Assembly (NCBI RefSeq): GCF_019565505.1
Contig: NZ_CP067378.1
Coordinates: 744,001 to 808,000 of the forward strand
From: Flavobacterium davisii
GTDB lineage: Bacteria > Bacteroidota > Bacteroidia > Flavobacteriales > Flavobacteriaceae
Direction: 5' to 3'
DNA: 64,000 nt
The notes beneath the pieces were generated by a model. That model was not told where the DNA came from, made no database searches, and worked only from the letters and a program-made list of their open reading frames with translations. Of the stretch, positions 31,863 through 44,156 are shown piece by piece. Position 1 is the first letter of the stretch; the number at the start of each line of letters is the position of its first letter. A program made the translations under genes and the position numbers.

Positions 31863-33005
31863 GTTCTAAATTTTCATATTCATTTCGGATCGCTTCCCAA
31901 ATTATTTTTTGCTCATATCTTGAAACTATCATCTGACGAGCATTTGATTTAAGTTGGTCAAACAAACTTTTTTCTTGGTATACTTTTCTCATTGCTTCTT
32001 CAATTGCTTTACTATTCTTCACTGGAATAATCAACCCATTTTTTTCTTCTTCAATGATTTCGTTACAGCCATTAATATTAGAAACAATAGCGGGTAATCC
32101 CATAGCACCAGCTTGCATCACTACATTCGGAAAACCTTCACGATAACTAGGGAAAACCAACAAATTCGCAACCTTAAAATAGGGTCTTACATCCGATTGG
32201 TAGCCTACATTTATAATATTTATATTTTCTTCAATTTCAGTTAAAGTTTCAGGTAATAGAGGATCTAAATCAGATTCCAACGGACCTACTAACAATAACT
32301 TTGTTTTACTTAAATTCAAATTGGTAAAGGCAGTAATCAACTCATTAATTCCTTTATCTTTTACTAACCTCCCCACAAAAATAAAAACAAAATCATCTTT
32401 TGCAATATCTAACTGTGCTTTTAACTTTAAGGTTTCTTCTTTAGAAATTTGTTCTGGAGCAAAAAATGCTGTATTGATTCCATTTGAACTCCCATTTCCT
32501 ATAATTTTAATCTTTTCTTTTGGCGCAAAATTATTTTCCAAAATAAATTCTTCAAGTCCTTTCGAGTTTGGATAGACTTTAGTAGCACAAACGTAAGTTA
32601 TTTTTTCTACTAGATTTAAAATTTTTCTTTTTACACCTACTGCTTCCATCAACGGAAGTCCAGCAACTGTATGTAATCTATGGGGTACTCCTGCTAATTT
32701 AGAGGCTATCATCCCTACCATACCTGCTTTAGGGGTATGGGTATGCACTATCTCAGGTTTCGTTTTTATCAAAAAAACAACTAACCGAAAAATAGCATAC
32801 AAATCATAAAAAGGAGTTATTTTACGGGTTAAATTCAGATAAAAAACAGGCAGTTGATTGGATTTCCCAAACTTGACTAGGTTTTCCTTCTCAGAAGAAA
32901 TAGCTATAACTTCGTAAAACTGACTCATATATGTCAATTGTCCAGTTAAAAGTTTTTCAAGTGAGATAGGAACTGTAGTTATCCTAACTATTTTTTTTTT
33001 TTCAT
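31855..33005 (-). CDS. Glycosyltransferase family 4 (second sugar, PglA-like position)
   Basis: About 383 residues starting at ATG 33005 (MKKKK-IVRITTVPISLEK) if one A is added to the A12 run at 32991-33002. As given, the ATG frame stops and this frame is instead fused in phase to the upstream polymerase. Motifs: LLTGQLTYMSQFYEV, VHTHTPKAGMVGMIASKLAG, FVFIFVGRLVKDKGINEL, FPSYREGFPNVVMQAG (EX7E). Directly upstream of the PglC-like gene, so it may add the second sugar to the undecaprenyl-linked first sugar. The donor is not known. I treat the fusion as an artefact. Confidence 0.82.
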
Positions 33006-34125
33006 TTAGTTTATCTTTTTTTAGACTCTGCGCCATGACATAAAAGAACAGAGGATAAAACATTAATCGCATTCTAGAAGCTAAACCCAAATTATAGATA
33101 TAAGTGCTTAGAAACAGAAATATCGAAATTGATGTATAAAGTGCAAATTTAGTATCTAATTCAAACCAATTTCTAGTATGGTTGTAGAATTTTTTGAAAA
33201 AGAAATAGATAACAACCAACAAGAGCATTAGATTTTCAATTGAACTAATAAATTGAAAGAAATTTTCAACTTTATAAAACAACGGCAAACATAACAACAT
33301 CAACACCCTCCCTATATAACCCAGATCTGCTAAATAGTTTGAGTCGGTGTATTTTTCTACATAATTTTGATACCCTTCGAATTTCAACAGTATCGATTCA
33401 ATACTAAGAGACTCCAATTTTACAAATTGGGTCATAAAAAAGACTACTCCAAAAAAAGAAAGTAGTACAATTGGAATCCAAAACTTTTTATTAATTATAT
33501 TCTTATATTTTTCAAATAAAACAAACACTAAAGACAACAATACTATTACTCCAACGTAAGGGCGCACTAAAAACAAGAAAAATAACGCCACTAAAATATT
33601 CCAACTTAATTGCATCTTTTTTAATTTGTAAAGTATAAATACTAACGTTAGAAATACCACACAATCTTTACCGGCAAGACGCTCCAAAAATGAAAAGAAG
33701 GCACTAAGAGAGTATATTGTAACCAATGTATTTTTCCTGAATCTAATTCGGAATATCGTTTAAACAATAAGACAAATGGAATAGAACTCAAAAAAACAGA
33801 GAGTAAACACAATAACTCAAAGTTAAATCCTATTTTAAAAAAGCAAACGATATAAATGTATAAAAAAGTTATGTCCAACAAAATTAAATCGATCTTTAAA
33901 AGATGTATTTGTTACCTCTATCAGATAACCTTGTATATCCGATATAGGATTTTGAACTATAATTTTATACCCTAAATAACCTATAACTAAATGCTCTAAC
34001 ATTAAAAAAAAAAGAAAAAAAATCTGTTTTTTATTAGATATATTAAAATAAAGTTTCTTGAGAAATAAACTAATCAATAGAACTTCTATAAATACAACTA
34101 AACCAATAGAAAAATCAGCTATCAT
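32984..34125 (-). CDS. EpsG-like polysaccharide polymerase
   Basis: About 380 residues of almost continuous membrane segments, from MIADFSIGLVVFIEVLLISL to a basic tail KKDKLNEKKK. The motif GLAGKDCVVFLT in the middle is reminiscent of EpsG family proteins. Indels: 33837-33842 (one T too many or two too few), near 33680 (one G missing, restoring FWSGLAGKDC), and the A12 run at 32991-33002. ATG at 34125 overlaps the end of the amidotransferase gene by 11 bp. A polymerase role is inferred from family resemblance and position; the locus has a second, different Wzy-like gene at 37071-38289. Confidence 0.65.
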
Positions 34126-36006
34126 AAGTCTCAAAATACCATTTTTGGAAACAATAAAAAGTCCATACTCTAAAAGTATTATCTTTTTTCCCACTTAGAT
34201 GATTCGACACTAACTCCTGTATATATTCGGCATTAAACAAATCTTGCTTAAAAAGAATTTCAGTTTCAACATAACGCAAAAGCTCTTGCTTTAAAATTCC
34301 TCTTAACCAATCCCCTACTGGTACTCCGAAGCCTTTTTTAGATTTATCTAGAAATTTTTCGGGGAAATATTGTTTAAACGATTCTTTCAAAAGGTGTTTT
34401 TTGTCAAATCCTTTCAAAAGGTAATTTTCTGGTAACTGCGAAGTAAAATTCCATAGTTTCTTATTCAAAAATGGAGCACGAGATTCTAAAGACGATAGCA
34501 TAGTTGTTCTATCCACTTTCACTAGCATATCCCCTTCCAAACTCAACATTTTATCAATACTTCTAAATTCGGTAAGTCCTAAATTTTCTTTAGTAATTTT
34601 AGCTTTGTAATAATTTAAAGCATCAGCATATTGAAATTTAGAATACAATAAATCCTCTAATTCATTTTTTTGAAATGCTAAAGAAATGATATTATAATAG
34701 TAATCCCCTTCATAATTCATTGCATTCATAAGTCTATTTAACTTAAATACAAATCCACGCTGATCATCTTTATTAACCACAAATCTTGACACTCCTGTTT
34801 TAATCCAGTTATTTACACTTTCAGGCACTATTGATATATACTTTTGGTTTAATTTCCCCACATAATATTTATTATACCCTCCATATACTTCGTCACCCCC
34901 ATCACCAGTTAAGGCAACTGTTACTTTTTGACGTGTTTTATTTGCTACTAAAAAAGTCGGTAAAGCTGAAGAATCCGCAAAAGGCTCATCGAAATTCAAA
35001 AGAATTCTATCAACATCTTGCATCAAGTCTTTTTCTGAAATAATAAATTTATGATGGTTACTACCTATTAAATTAGAAACCGTAGTTGCTTTTTCAGACT
35101 CATCAAATTCTTTTTATCAAAACCTATTGAGAATGTATCTATTTTTTTATTTGTCTGTTGCGCTAAACATAAAGAAACAATTGAAGAATCAACCCCTCCA
35201 GACAAAAATGTTCCCAAAGGAACTTCAGACTCCGAACGACTTAAAACGGATTCTTGAACCAAGTCGTGATTTACCTTAACAGCATCGGAATTTGATAGTT
35301 GGCTATAATTTTCATACACTGACTCTTTAATAGTGTGAATAGACAAACTTATATTACTCAAATTAATTTCCAAGTAGTTATTGGCCTCTAATTTAGAAAT
35401 CCCATCATAAATAGTAAAAGGAGCAGGTATATAAGTCAGTTGAAAATAAAGATTTAATCCATGCTTTGAAATTTCAGGTTTACGAGATAACTGATTGACT
35501 ATCGATTTCAATTCACTCCCCCAATACACACCTTCATCTGTTTGTAAATAATATAATGGTTTCTCACCAAAATAATCTCTAGCTATAAATAATTTATTTC
35601 TGATCTTATCGTAAATACTAAATGCAAACATACCATCTAGCATGCTGAATGCATCCACACCGTAGTGAACATAAAGATTTAAGATAACTTCGGTATCTGA
35701 TTTGGTTTGAAACTGATACCCTAAATCTAAGAGTTGCTGTTTTAGTACACGGTAATTATAAATCTCGCCATTAAACACAATGGTATAATTACCATCTGTA
35801 GTAGATATAGGCTGTTTACCTGATGACAAGTCGATAATTGATAATCGTTGCATGGCAAAACCAAGGGTATAATTTTCTAAAGACTTAACAAAAAAGCCAT
35901 TTTGATCAGGTCCTCTATGATGTATAAGAGCATTCATTTGCTCTAACTTATTCATAGCTGCTTGTTCATTTATCGATTGTAATACAAAACCATTTATTCC
36001 GCACAT
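34115..36006 (-). CDS. asnB: Asparagine synthase-type glutamine amidotransferase
   Basis: About 630 residues after one base is added to the T5 run at 35111-35115. MCGINGFV gives the N-terminal nucleophile Cys2 of class II glutaminases, with HHRGPDQNG, RLSIIDLSSGKQPI and FNGEIYNYRVL; the synthetase half has LSGGVDSSIV (PP-loop) and TGDGGDEVYGGYNKYY. In polysaccharide loci such proteins amidate uronic acid carboxyl groups, and this locus makes uronic acids (UDP-glucose and TviB-like dehydrogenases), so glycan amidation is more likely than asparagine supply. Overlaps the polymerase gene. Confidence 0.85.
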
Positions 36007-36017
36007 AACTGATATCT

Positions 36018-37065
36018 TTATAGTTTTTTCAAAATAGATATGTATTCCTTTTTATTGTTTTCAACACAATAAAAATCAAGAAAACAATTATAATTATCCA
36101 TTCCTACGCGATTAAAAACTTCTCTGTTTTCAAAAACTTTTCTAATTTCAATCTCCCAATCAAAGCTAGAACTAGCATGAAGATTTTTTTATTTCTATTA
36201 ATTTTAACATTAGCTTCTAAAGGCGTAGAAATTGTTGGCTTAGCACAAGCCATATATTGAATTAATTTAAACCCACATTTTCCTTTATTGAAAGAATTAT
36301 CAACAAGAGGCATTATACCAACATCAAATTTATTTATCCAGTATACTTCTGTATCAGCAGACCAAGGTATAATTTTATAATTAATTCCTTTCAACTTATA
36401 TTCTAAATCAACATCGAACCCAACTAAATATAAACAATAATCAATATCATCAATATTTTTAAAAACCTGAACTAGGTCTATTAAATTAACACTAGTAGAT
36501 TTTGATCCTATCCAGCCCACAATAAAATTATTACTTTTAATTTTTAAATTTGGTTTAGGATATTTAATACAACTAACAGAAGTTGGAATTTCTTCGACAT
36601 ATATATTATTTTTCTTTGCATAATATGTCAAATATGGACTACCCGTAATTACCTTTTTAGCGTTTTTAATAACTTTCTTTATTTTATCTCTAAATAAAAA
36701 TCTTATCATTATATTAGAATGTGAATCATAATTATGAAAAATCGCATCATCAAAATCAACAATATACTTAATTCTAAAAAGGTTCAATAAAACCTCAAAA
36801 AAGGAAAGAAATATGGAAATAATTCATATTCAATATATACATTTTTAATTTCCATAATCTTGAATAATTGAACTAATCTAAGGAAATATCTTTTCAGAAC
36901 ATAAACAACTTTTCCTCCTCCTCTTACAGTGAAATATTTCTTATCAAATAAAGGATAGACGTTACAATTTATTCCTTCAGCCTCATAATGTTTTATATAT
37001 TGATATATCCTATACCGACTACTAGGTCCCGACTCATCATATTTTGTAAAAAAAATAAACTCCAT
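36018..37065 (-). CDS. Glycosyltransferase, GT-B type
   Basis: About 349 residues in three frames; two bases are missing (T7 run 36184-36190 and A6 run 36797-36802). MEFIFFTKYDESGPSSRYRI is a common start of GT4-like capsule transferases; IVDFDDAIFHN, ITGSPYLTYYAKK, IVGWIGSKSTS and KCGFKLIQYMACAKPTI follow. The last two correspond to the donor domain, with EX7E replaced by a KCGFK-type segment seen in this subgroup. It lies between the Wzy gene and asnB, 5 bp after the former. Donor unknown. Confidence 0.72.
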
Positions 37066-37070
37066 GAATA

Positions 37071-38289
37071 TTATTTAAACTTATATTTTTTCTTTGTACT
37101 TATCATAAAATATACACCAACCATTAAAAATAACCAGATTGGAAAATTATTTATTTTAGGGGTAAAAAAGCCATTAAATTAACATAACAAACATTTGAAT
37201 AAGCATATAAACCAAAAGGATTTGCCCCTCTCAAAAAAAAAAGAGTCCTAAACTATTCAATAAAAAGGAGTGTAAAAAAATGGCAAACATTACATATAGA
37301 AAACCTCCATCTCTATAAAAAGGTTCTAAAAAAGTTCCTACATTAGTAGGTGAGGGAATAAAATAAAACTCGTTAATTAAAGAACTTGGCTCGTCTGTTA
37401 ATCCTAATGAATTTGTAATTTTCAATAAAGGATACATTGTTCTATCTATATTTAGCTCATCTATATTTTCGTTCTCTATGATGTGATTAAAATAAGCAAA
37501 AGATGAAGTCCCATAGTATACAAAATTCTGAGCTGATGGAGAAATATTCCATCCTTTATACATTTTTTCATCAGTATCTTTACCTGCCAAAATTGCTATT
37601 GCTGAAAAGAGACCATACACCACTATCATAAAAAATAAAGAGTAAAATATAATTTTAAAATTATTAATCTTATGATAAACAAATGGAAGTATAGCAATCA
37701 ATGAGGTAAAAATAATCCATATAGGTCTCGTCCTATCAATAAAAAGCAAATTTTCAAAAAATGTAATCAAAATAAAAAGATAATATATTTTTTTACTTTT
37801 CATTTTTTTTATAACACATAAAGAAACAGAAACCGCTAACCATGAAAAATAACTAAGTTGAATTCCTATTGAATCCGAAAAATTATCCCCTTCAATTCTA
37901 ATTTGCTTAGAATCATCTGAAAAAATCATTCCAAGAAAAAAACTAACTCCTCCAAAATAAGAAATTAATTTGACCAAATACATAATGAATCCAATATTTC
38001 CTAAGCTATAAAAAACAAAAATAAATCTCTTAATTTTATTTATATCTAAGTATTGTAAAGAAGAATAACAATTAAAATCATTAACAATTCTATTTTTGTA
38101 CAGTTTTAAGTAAAGAAAACTTGATACAAAAAAAAACAGAGCACTTATAATAAATATAAAGTGAGAATAATTGTTACACTCATTATATTCTATTATACCC
38201 AATATATAAGAAATATAAAAAAAAGTAAATGTTATAAATCCATAGAAAGAGGGCACATATATCAAAAATTTCAAATCTCTTCTCATCAT
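37071..38289 (-). CDS. wzy: Wzy-type oligosaccharide repeat-unit polymerase
   Basis: About 406 residues with some ten predicted membrane segments. The central extracytoplasmic loop has FSDDSKQIRIEGDN, and IDRTRPIW and GTFLEPFYRDGG resemble O-antigen/oligosaccharide polymerases, which are weakly conserved. Two bases are missing near the 3' end (A10 run 37233-37242 and A6 run 37164-37169); with them the protein continues PFGLYAYSNVCYVNLMAFF to a basic C-terminus. It overlaps the Wzx stop (ATGATG). Joining flipped repeat units in the periplasm is the expected role. Confidence 0.72.
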
Positions 38290-39471
38290 TTTTTTTTAAA
38301 TAAAATTAAAACAATAAAAAATAACATTTGCAAAGGGACGCTCCATAAAACAATAGATTTTATTTCTAAGGACATTAATAAAATTTGAAATATAATACTA
38401 AAAAAAATACTCAAAAATAAATTAAAATTCAGATTGTTAACTTTTTTAACTTTCAACATTCCCAGAGTAATCATATTAATAAAAATAATCATTACCGAAA
38501 TTAAAAAATAAGGTAATACATCATAGCAAGTTATTATTGAATTACCTTTCCAAAAAAATAAATACACAAAAAAAAATAAAGCCAGCGAAAAAGATAAAAA
38601 ACTATACCTAATCTATTTTTATTTATATGATTCAAAAAATCTTCCCTTTTAGTAACAACCATTTCTGAACCATATAAAAAAACTAAAGAAACTAGCACAC
38701 CTGATATCAATTCTGGAAATCTTGTCAAAAAAAGATATTTTTGTAATTCATCACTATTATACCCGAACCATATCATAGAAACAGTTCCTAATGAAAATAT
38801 TATTTGATCATATTTAAATAATATATAATTCAGTAATTGCTGAATCCCCAACTTAAATTCAAGTTTAGGATTTAATTCAATAGCAACAATTTGATTATAA
38901 AATTTGAGAGTAATCAAAAATCTAATAAAGGAACATATTAAGAAAATCAATATAAATTCACTTTTATTAAGATTCACAAAAATTCAAATATAAGAAATAC
39001 AATAAAAAACAATGGATATGATAAAAAATTAGATAAAAAAACTTGTCCGAATAATCCTCTAGCTCCCAATTGAACAATTATAAGTATTGAAATCACATCT
39101 AATATTAGCAATAAAAAAACTAAAAAGGAATTTAACAAATCTTTTTCTAAAAAATAAATTATCAATGAAAAAAACAAAGCTAAATATAACCCATTATTTT
39201 TCATATAACCTAAGGGATCATATTTCTTTGAAGCATCAACTAAAAAACTAGCGTACAACTGATTATCAATACCAAACTTACAAACGGTCAAACCAATCAT
39301 TTGATATTGGGCAAAAAGTATAACCTGTAAAGCCATATCCGATTTTATAAAGTTCAATCCACCAGAAGTCAAAACTATAAATCCTATAGACGTTAGTAAA
39401 CCAGAACTCAATAACTTCAATGAATGACTTAAAAAATCTTTTACAAAATTTAATTTTTCTTTATAAATCAC
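38286..39471 (-). CDS. wzx: Wzx-type polysaccharide flippase
   Basis: About 395 residues, all membrane segments. The start is a GTG at 39471 that overlaps the rmlA stop (GTGA), giving [19 protein letters not shown]; other starts would lie inside rmlA. Two bases are missing (A5 run 38979-38983 and A9 run 38568-38576). Features: [55 protein letters not shown]. The pattern is of the MOP/MATE-like exporter superfamily but the match is weak, as is usual. It is expected to flip the undecaprenyl-linked repeat unit for the polymerase encoded next. Confidence 0.7.
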
Positions 39472-40340
39472 AGGGTTAGTTTTCTCAAATACTCTGCATA
39501 CGAACTTTTCCCAAGTCCTTCTGCACACTTACTAAATTCTTCTTTAGAAATAAATCCTTTACGACATGCTACTTCTTCAATACAGGCAATCTTTAAACCT
39601 GTACGCTTCTCAACCGCCTTAACAAATTCCGTTGCTTCAGTCAGTGATTCATGCGTTCCTGTATCTAGCCAAGCAAATCCACGACTCATTAACTGTAAAT
39701 TCAATTCTCCTTGTTCTAAGTAGGTTTGATTAACGCTTGTAATTTCCAATTCACCACGATGAGAAGGTTTTACATTTTTAGCAATTTCAACTACTGAATT
39801 GGGATAAAAATACAAACCAACGACCGCAAAACTAGATTTTGGCTCCAAAGGTTTTTCTTCAATTGACAAAACTTTACCATTCTCATCAAATTCAGCCACA
39901 CCATAACGCTCTGGATCATCTACATAATATCCAAATACGGTAGCTTCATTCTTCTCTTTCACGGTATTAACCGCATTGTTCAATAAATTTTGCAATCCTG
40001 CTCCGTAGAAAATATTATCGCCTAAAATCAAACATACATCGTCATCACCTATAAACTCTTCTCCTAAAATAAAAGCTTGCGCTAAACCATCTGGTGAGGG
40101 TTGTTCCACATAAGATAATTGCATTCCTAATTGACTTCCATCTCCAAATAATCGTTCGAAGTTTGGTAAATCATGTGGGGTTGAAATAATCAAAACCTCT
40201 TTAATACCCGCCAACATCAACACTGACAATGGGTAATAAATCATCGGTTTATCATATATGGGTAACAATTGCTTTGAAACCACTTGTGTAAGTGGATGCA
40301 ATCTTGTACCTGATCCACCCGCTAATATAATTCCTTTCAT
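39468..40340 (-). CDS. rmlA: Glucose-1-phosphate thymidylyltransferase
   Basis: Makes dTDP-glucose. 290 residues from [19 protein letters not shown]; an ATG four codons upstream is less likely because this one begins at the nucleotide-binding strand. [52 protein letters not shown] and [14 protein letters not shown] are diagnostic. Intact. rmlB lies 80 bp upstream; rmlC and rmlD are not in this window, so the end product may be another 6-deoxy sugar or the genes are elsewhere. Confidence 0.93.
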   Translation of the reverse strand: MKGIILAGGSGTRLHPLTQVVSKQLLPIYDKPMIYYPLSVLMLAGIKEVLIISTPHDLPNFERLFGDGSQLGMQLSYVEQPSPDGLAQAFILGEEFIGDDDVCLILGDNIFYGAGLQNLLNNAVNTVKEKNEATVFGYYVDDPERYGVAEFDENGKVLSIEEKPLEPKSSFAVVGLYFYPNSVVEIAKNVKPSHRGELEITSVNQTYLEQGELNLQLMSRGFAWLDTGTHESLTEATEFVKAVEKRTGLKIACIEEVACRKGFISKEEFSKCAEGLGKSSYAEYLRKLTL

Positions 40341-40421
40341 CTTTTTAAGCATTAAGCTTTAGCCTCTAAGCAATAGGTAATGCTTTTAAAAAGCTTTCTG
40401 CATATTGCTTTCTGCATATTG

Positions 40422-41467
40422 CTATTGATATTGTTTTTCGTAATATTTCGCGTATTCTCCTGAAGTTACATTATTCAACCATTCCGTATTTTCTAAATAC
40501 CAGTTAATCGTTTCTTCCAAACCTTCCTCAAACGTTACTGATGGCTTCCATCCTAATTCTTTATTAATTTTAGAAGCATCAATTGCATAACGCAAATCGT
40601 GACTGGACGATCTTTAACATAAGTAATCAACTCAGAGGATTCTCCTTTTGAACGCCCTAGTTTCTCATCCATACGATCGCATAACAAACGTACTAAATCG
40701 ATATTTTTCCATTCGTTAAAACCTCCAATATTATACGTTTCATGATTTTTTCCTTCATGGAATACTAAATCGATAGCTACTGCATGATCTTTTACAAATA
40801 ACCAATCCCGCGTATAATTTCCATCTCCATAAACAGGAAGAGGCTTTTTATTGATAATATTATTAATAAAAAGAGGAATTAATTTTTCTGGAAAATGATA
40901 AGGTCCGTAATTGTTTGAACAATTAGTTAACACATACGGTAAACCATAAGTTTCTCCATATGCACGAACAAAGTGATCAGAACTTGCTTTTGAAGCTGAA
41001 TATGGCGAATTAGGATCGTAAGAAGTGGTTTCAGTAAACAAACCTGTATCTCCTAATGAACCATACACCTCATCGGTAGAAATATGATAAAATCGTTTCC
41101 CTTCAAAATTCTCTTTCCAAAGATTTTTAGCTGCATTTAATAAATTCATTGTTCCGATAACATTTGTTTTCACAAATGCCAACGGATCAGTAATGGAACG
41201 ATCCACATGAGATTCGGCTGCTAAATGCAAAACACCATCAAATTGATATTTTTGAAAAATTTGATTGATAAAATTTTCATCAACTATATCTCCTTTTAAG
41301 AAAGTATAATTTGGTGCATTTTCGATATCCTTAATATTTTCCAAATTACCTGCATAGGTCAATGCGTCTAAGTTATAAATTGAATATTCTGGATATTTAG
41401 TTACAAATTGCCTTACTACATGAGAGCCGATAAAACCCGCTCCTCCTGTAATTAAAATATTTTTCAT
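40422..41467 (-). CDS. rmlB: dTDP-glucose 4,6-dehydratase
   Basis: Converts dTDP-glucose to dTDP-4-keto-6-deoxyglucose. About 348 residues after one G is restored near 40603 ([12 protein letters not shown]). NAD-binding [48 protein letters not shown] and [20 protein letters not shown] leave no doubt. The C-terminus reads [12 protein letters not shown]. Between its stop and rmlA lies a short tandem duplication of GCTTTCTGCATATT at about 40395-40422. The indel hits a catalytic-pathway gene in a non-homopolymer site, more likely an error than decay. Confidence 0.92.
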
Positions 41468-41473
41468 TATTCT

Positions 41474-42843
41474 TTAATTATTTTCATTAGAAGATCCTAC
41501 AGCTGAATATATAAAACCTATTTTTTGCATTTCACTACGATTTAAAATATTTCTACCATCAAAAACAAAAGCTGGTTTTAACATATTATCATAAATTTTT
41601 TGCCAATCGTAAGTTTTAAATTCCTCCCATTCGGTTAAAATCGCAATAGCGTGAGCATTTTGACAAGCTTCATAAGGTTCATTAAAAACACTTATTTCAT
41701 TCATTTCATAATTCATATCCAATTCAATCTGCTTTAAATCTACTTTTGGATCATAAACTGCCACATTGGCTTGTTCTGCCACTAAATCCTTTGCTACATC
41801 AATAGCAGCTGATTCACGGGTATCATTGGTATCTTTTTAAAAGCCCAACCTAACATGGCGATCTTTTTAGAAGCAACCGTATTATATAGTGTTTTTACAA
41901 TATTTTTTGCAAAACGATGCTTTTGGTGGTTATTCATAATAACTACTTGCTCCCAATAATCTGCTACTTCATTTAAACCATACGATTTAGCAATATATAC
42001 TAAGTTTAAAATATCTTTTTGAAAACAAGATCCACCAAATCCTACTGATGATTTAAGAAATTTAGATCCTATACGAGAATCCATTCCTATTGCTCTTGCC
42101 ACTTCGTTTACATCAGCTCCTGTTTTTTCACAAAGTTCTGAAATTGCATTAATAGAAGAAACGCGTTGTGCTAAAAAAGCATTTGCCGTTAATTTAGACA
42201 ATTCCGAAGACCAAACATTGGTTGTTAAAATACGTTCTCTCGGAACCCATGTACCGTAAATATCTACTAAAGCTTGAATAGCTGTTTCATTTTCACCTCC
42301 AATTAACACACGGTCAGGAGCATGCAAATCTTGAACAGCCGTTCCTTCTGCCAAAAACTCAGGATTTGATAATATATGAAAAGTAACACCATTTCCTGTA
42401 TGATCTAAAATATTCTTAAGCGCTTCAGCTGTCCTTACTGGAAGTGTTGACTTTTCGACTACGATTTTGTCTGTTTTAGATACTCGTGCAATCTGGCGTG
42501 CGCAAAGTTCTATATACTTTAAATCCGCAGCCATCCCCTTCCCTTCACCATACGTTTTGGTTGGAGTATTTACGGATATAAAAATCATATCGGCTTCATC
42601 AATTGCCTTATCTACTTCTGTTGAAAAAAATAAGTTTCTTCCTCTAGCTTCTGCTACAACCTTATCTAATCCTGGCTCATACACTGGCAAATTTGAAAAA
42701 TCTGAATCATTCCAACCAGCAATCCTCATTTCATTTAAATCAACGACCGTTACATTTATTTCAGGACATTTTTGAGCTATTACTGCCATAGTAGGCCCTC
42801 CAACATAACCCGCTCCTATACAACATATATTTCTTACCTTCAT
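41474..42843 (-). CDS. ugd: UDP-glucose 6-dehydrogenase, eukaryote-like class
   Basis: Oxidises UDP-glucose to UDP-glucuronate. About 456 residues when one base is added to the T5 run at 41834-41838. [65 protein letters not shown] and [17 protein letters not shown] (catalytic Cys) are typical, and the first two are closer to the animal/plant type UGDH than to the short bacterial class. The product could be an acid sugar of the capsule, possibly amidated by the asnB-like enzyme. It sits between rmlB and the TviB-like gene. Confidence 0.92.
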
Positions 42844-42873
42844 TCATGTAATATTATGACAAAGTTTACAAAG

Positions 42874-44144
42874 TTACAACTTTCCATCTACTTTACAATG
42901 TAATATTCCTTTTACATCATAAATAATTGATTTTTCTTTTTGCAAACTACAAAAATCAAGACTTAAAAATTGCTCATGAGCAACTCCTAAAACTATTGCA
43001 TCAAATTTATCAGAAGACAACTCTCTTAATGCTTCTAAATTATATTCATGTTTAACTTCTGCAACACTAACCCAAGGATCATAAATAACTATTTCTACTC
43101 CATACTCTTTTAAAGCAGTAATTACGTCTACAATTTTTGTATTACGAACATCAGGACAATTTTCTTTAAATGCAATTCCAAGCATTAAAACTTTAGCTTC
43201 ATTAACAGAAATCCCTTTTTTATCATCAATTTGATCACTTGCGAGGCTATGTATTCTCCCATACTATCATTTAAACGACGGCCTGCCAAAATTATTTCTG
43301 GATGATACCCTTTTTCTTGGGCTTTTTGTGCTAAATAATAAGGATCAACCCCTATACAGTGCCCTCCTACTAAACCGGGTTTAAAAGGCAAGAAATTCCA
43401 TTTCGTCCCTGCAGCTTTTAAAACATCTTGCGTACTAATATTTAACAAAGTAAAAATTTTAGCCAATTCATTAACAAAAGCAATATTAATATCTCGTTGT
43501 GAATTTTCTATAACTTTAGCTGCTTCTGCAACTTTTATCGTAGGAGCTAAATGTGTCCCCGCTGTAATAACTGATCTATAAAGTGCATCCACTTTTTGCC
43601 CTATTTCAGGGGTTGAACCAGAGGTTACTTTTAAAATCTTTTCTACTGTATGCTCTTTATCCCCTGGATTAATTCGCTCAGGAGAATAGCCTGCAAAGAA
43701 ATCTTGATTAAATTTCAATCCACTTGTTTTTTCCAAAATAGGCACACATTCTTCTTCTGTTACCCCAGGATATACTGTCGATTCGTATATTACGATATCG
43801 CCTTTTTTAAGCACTTTCCCAACCGTTTCACTGGCTTTATACAAAGGTGTCAAATCCGGTTTATTATGCTTATCTACTGGTGTTGGCACCGTTACTATAT
43901 AGTAATTACAAGTAGTAATTTCTTGTATTTCTGATGCACAAAAAAGCCCCAATTCATCATTATTATCAGATTTTAGCACTGCATTTAAAAGTTCAGGACT
44001 TACTTCTAATGTAGAATCTTTTCCTTCATTCAACTCAGTAACCCTCGCTTTATTTATATCATACCCTACTACACTATATTTAGTAGCTAACAATCTAGCT
44101 AATGGTAATCCCACATAACCAAGTCCTATTACTCCAATCTTCAT
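42874..44144 (-). CDS. tviB: UDP-N-acetyl-hexosamine 6-dehydrogenase (TviB/WbpA-like)
   Basis: About 423 residues with one base missing in the T6 run at 43216-43221. [85 protein letters not shown] (catalytic Cys) and [19 protein letters not shown]. The NPGDKEH and ESTVYPG features match the class that oxidises UDP-GlcNAc or UDP-GalNAc (TviB, WbpA). The epimerase gene directly upstream fits the Vi-antigen pair TviB-TviC leading to UDP-GalNAc uronate. Substrate is inferred from this pairing. Confidence 0.88.
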
Positions 44145-44156
44145 TTTTTATGCTAT

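Noticed and set aside
31855..33726. Natural polymerase-glycosyltransferase fusion of 623 residues
   Set aside because: The join lies in a 12-base A run; one more A gives a normal stop for the polymerase and an ATG for the GT4 gene.
40395..40422. Regulatory repeat between rmlB and rmlA
   Set aside because: It is a simple two-copy 14-bp duplication without hairpin or promoter features; probably replication slippage.
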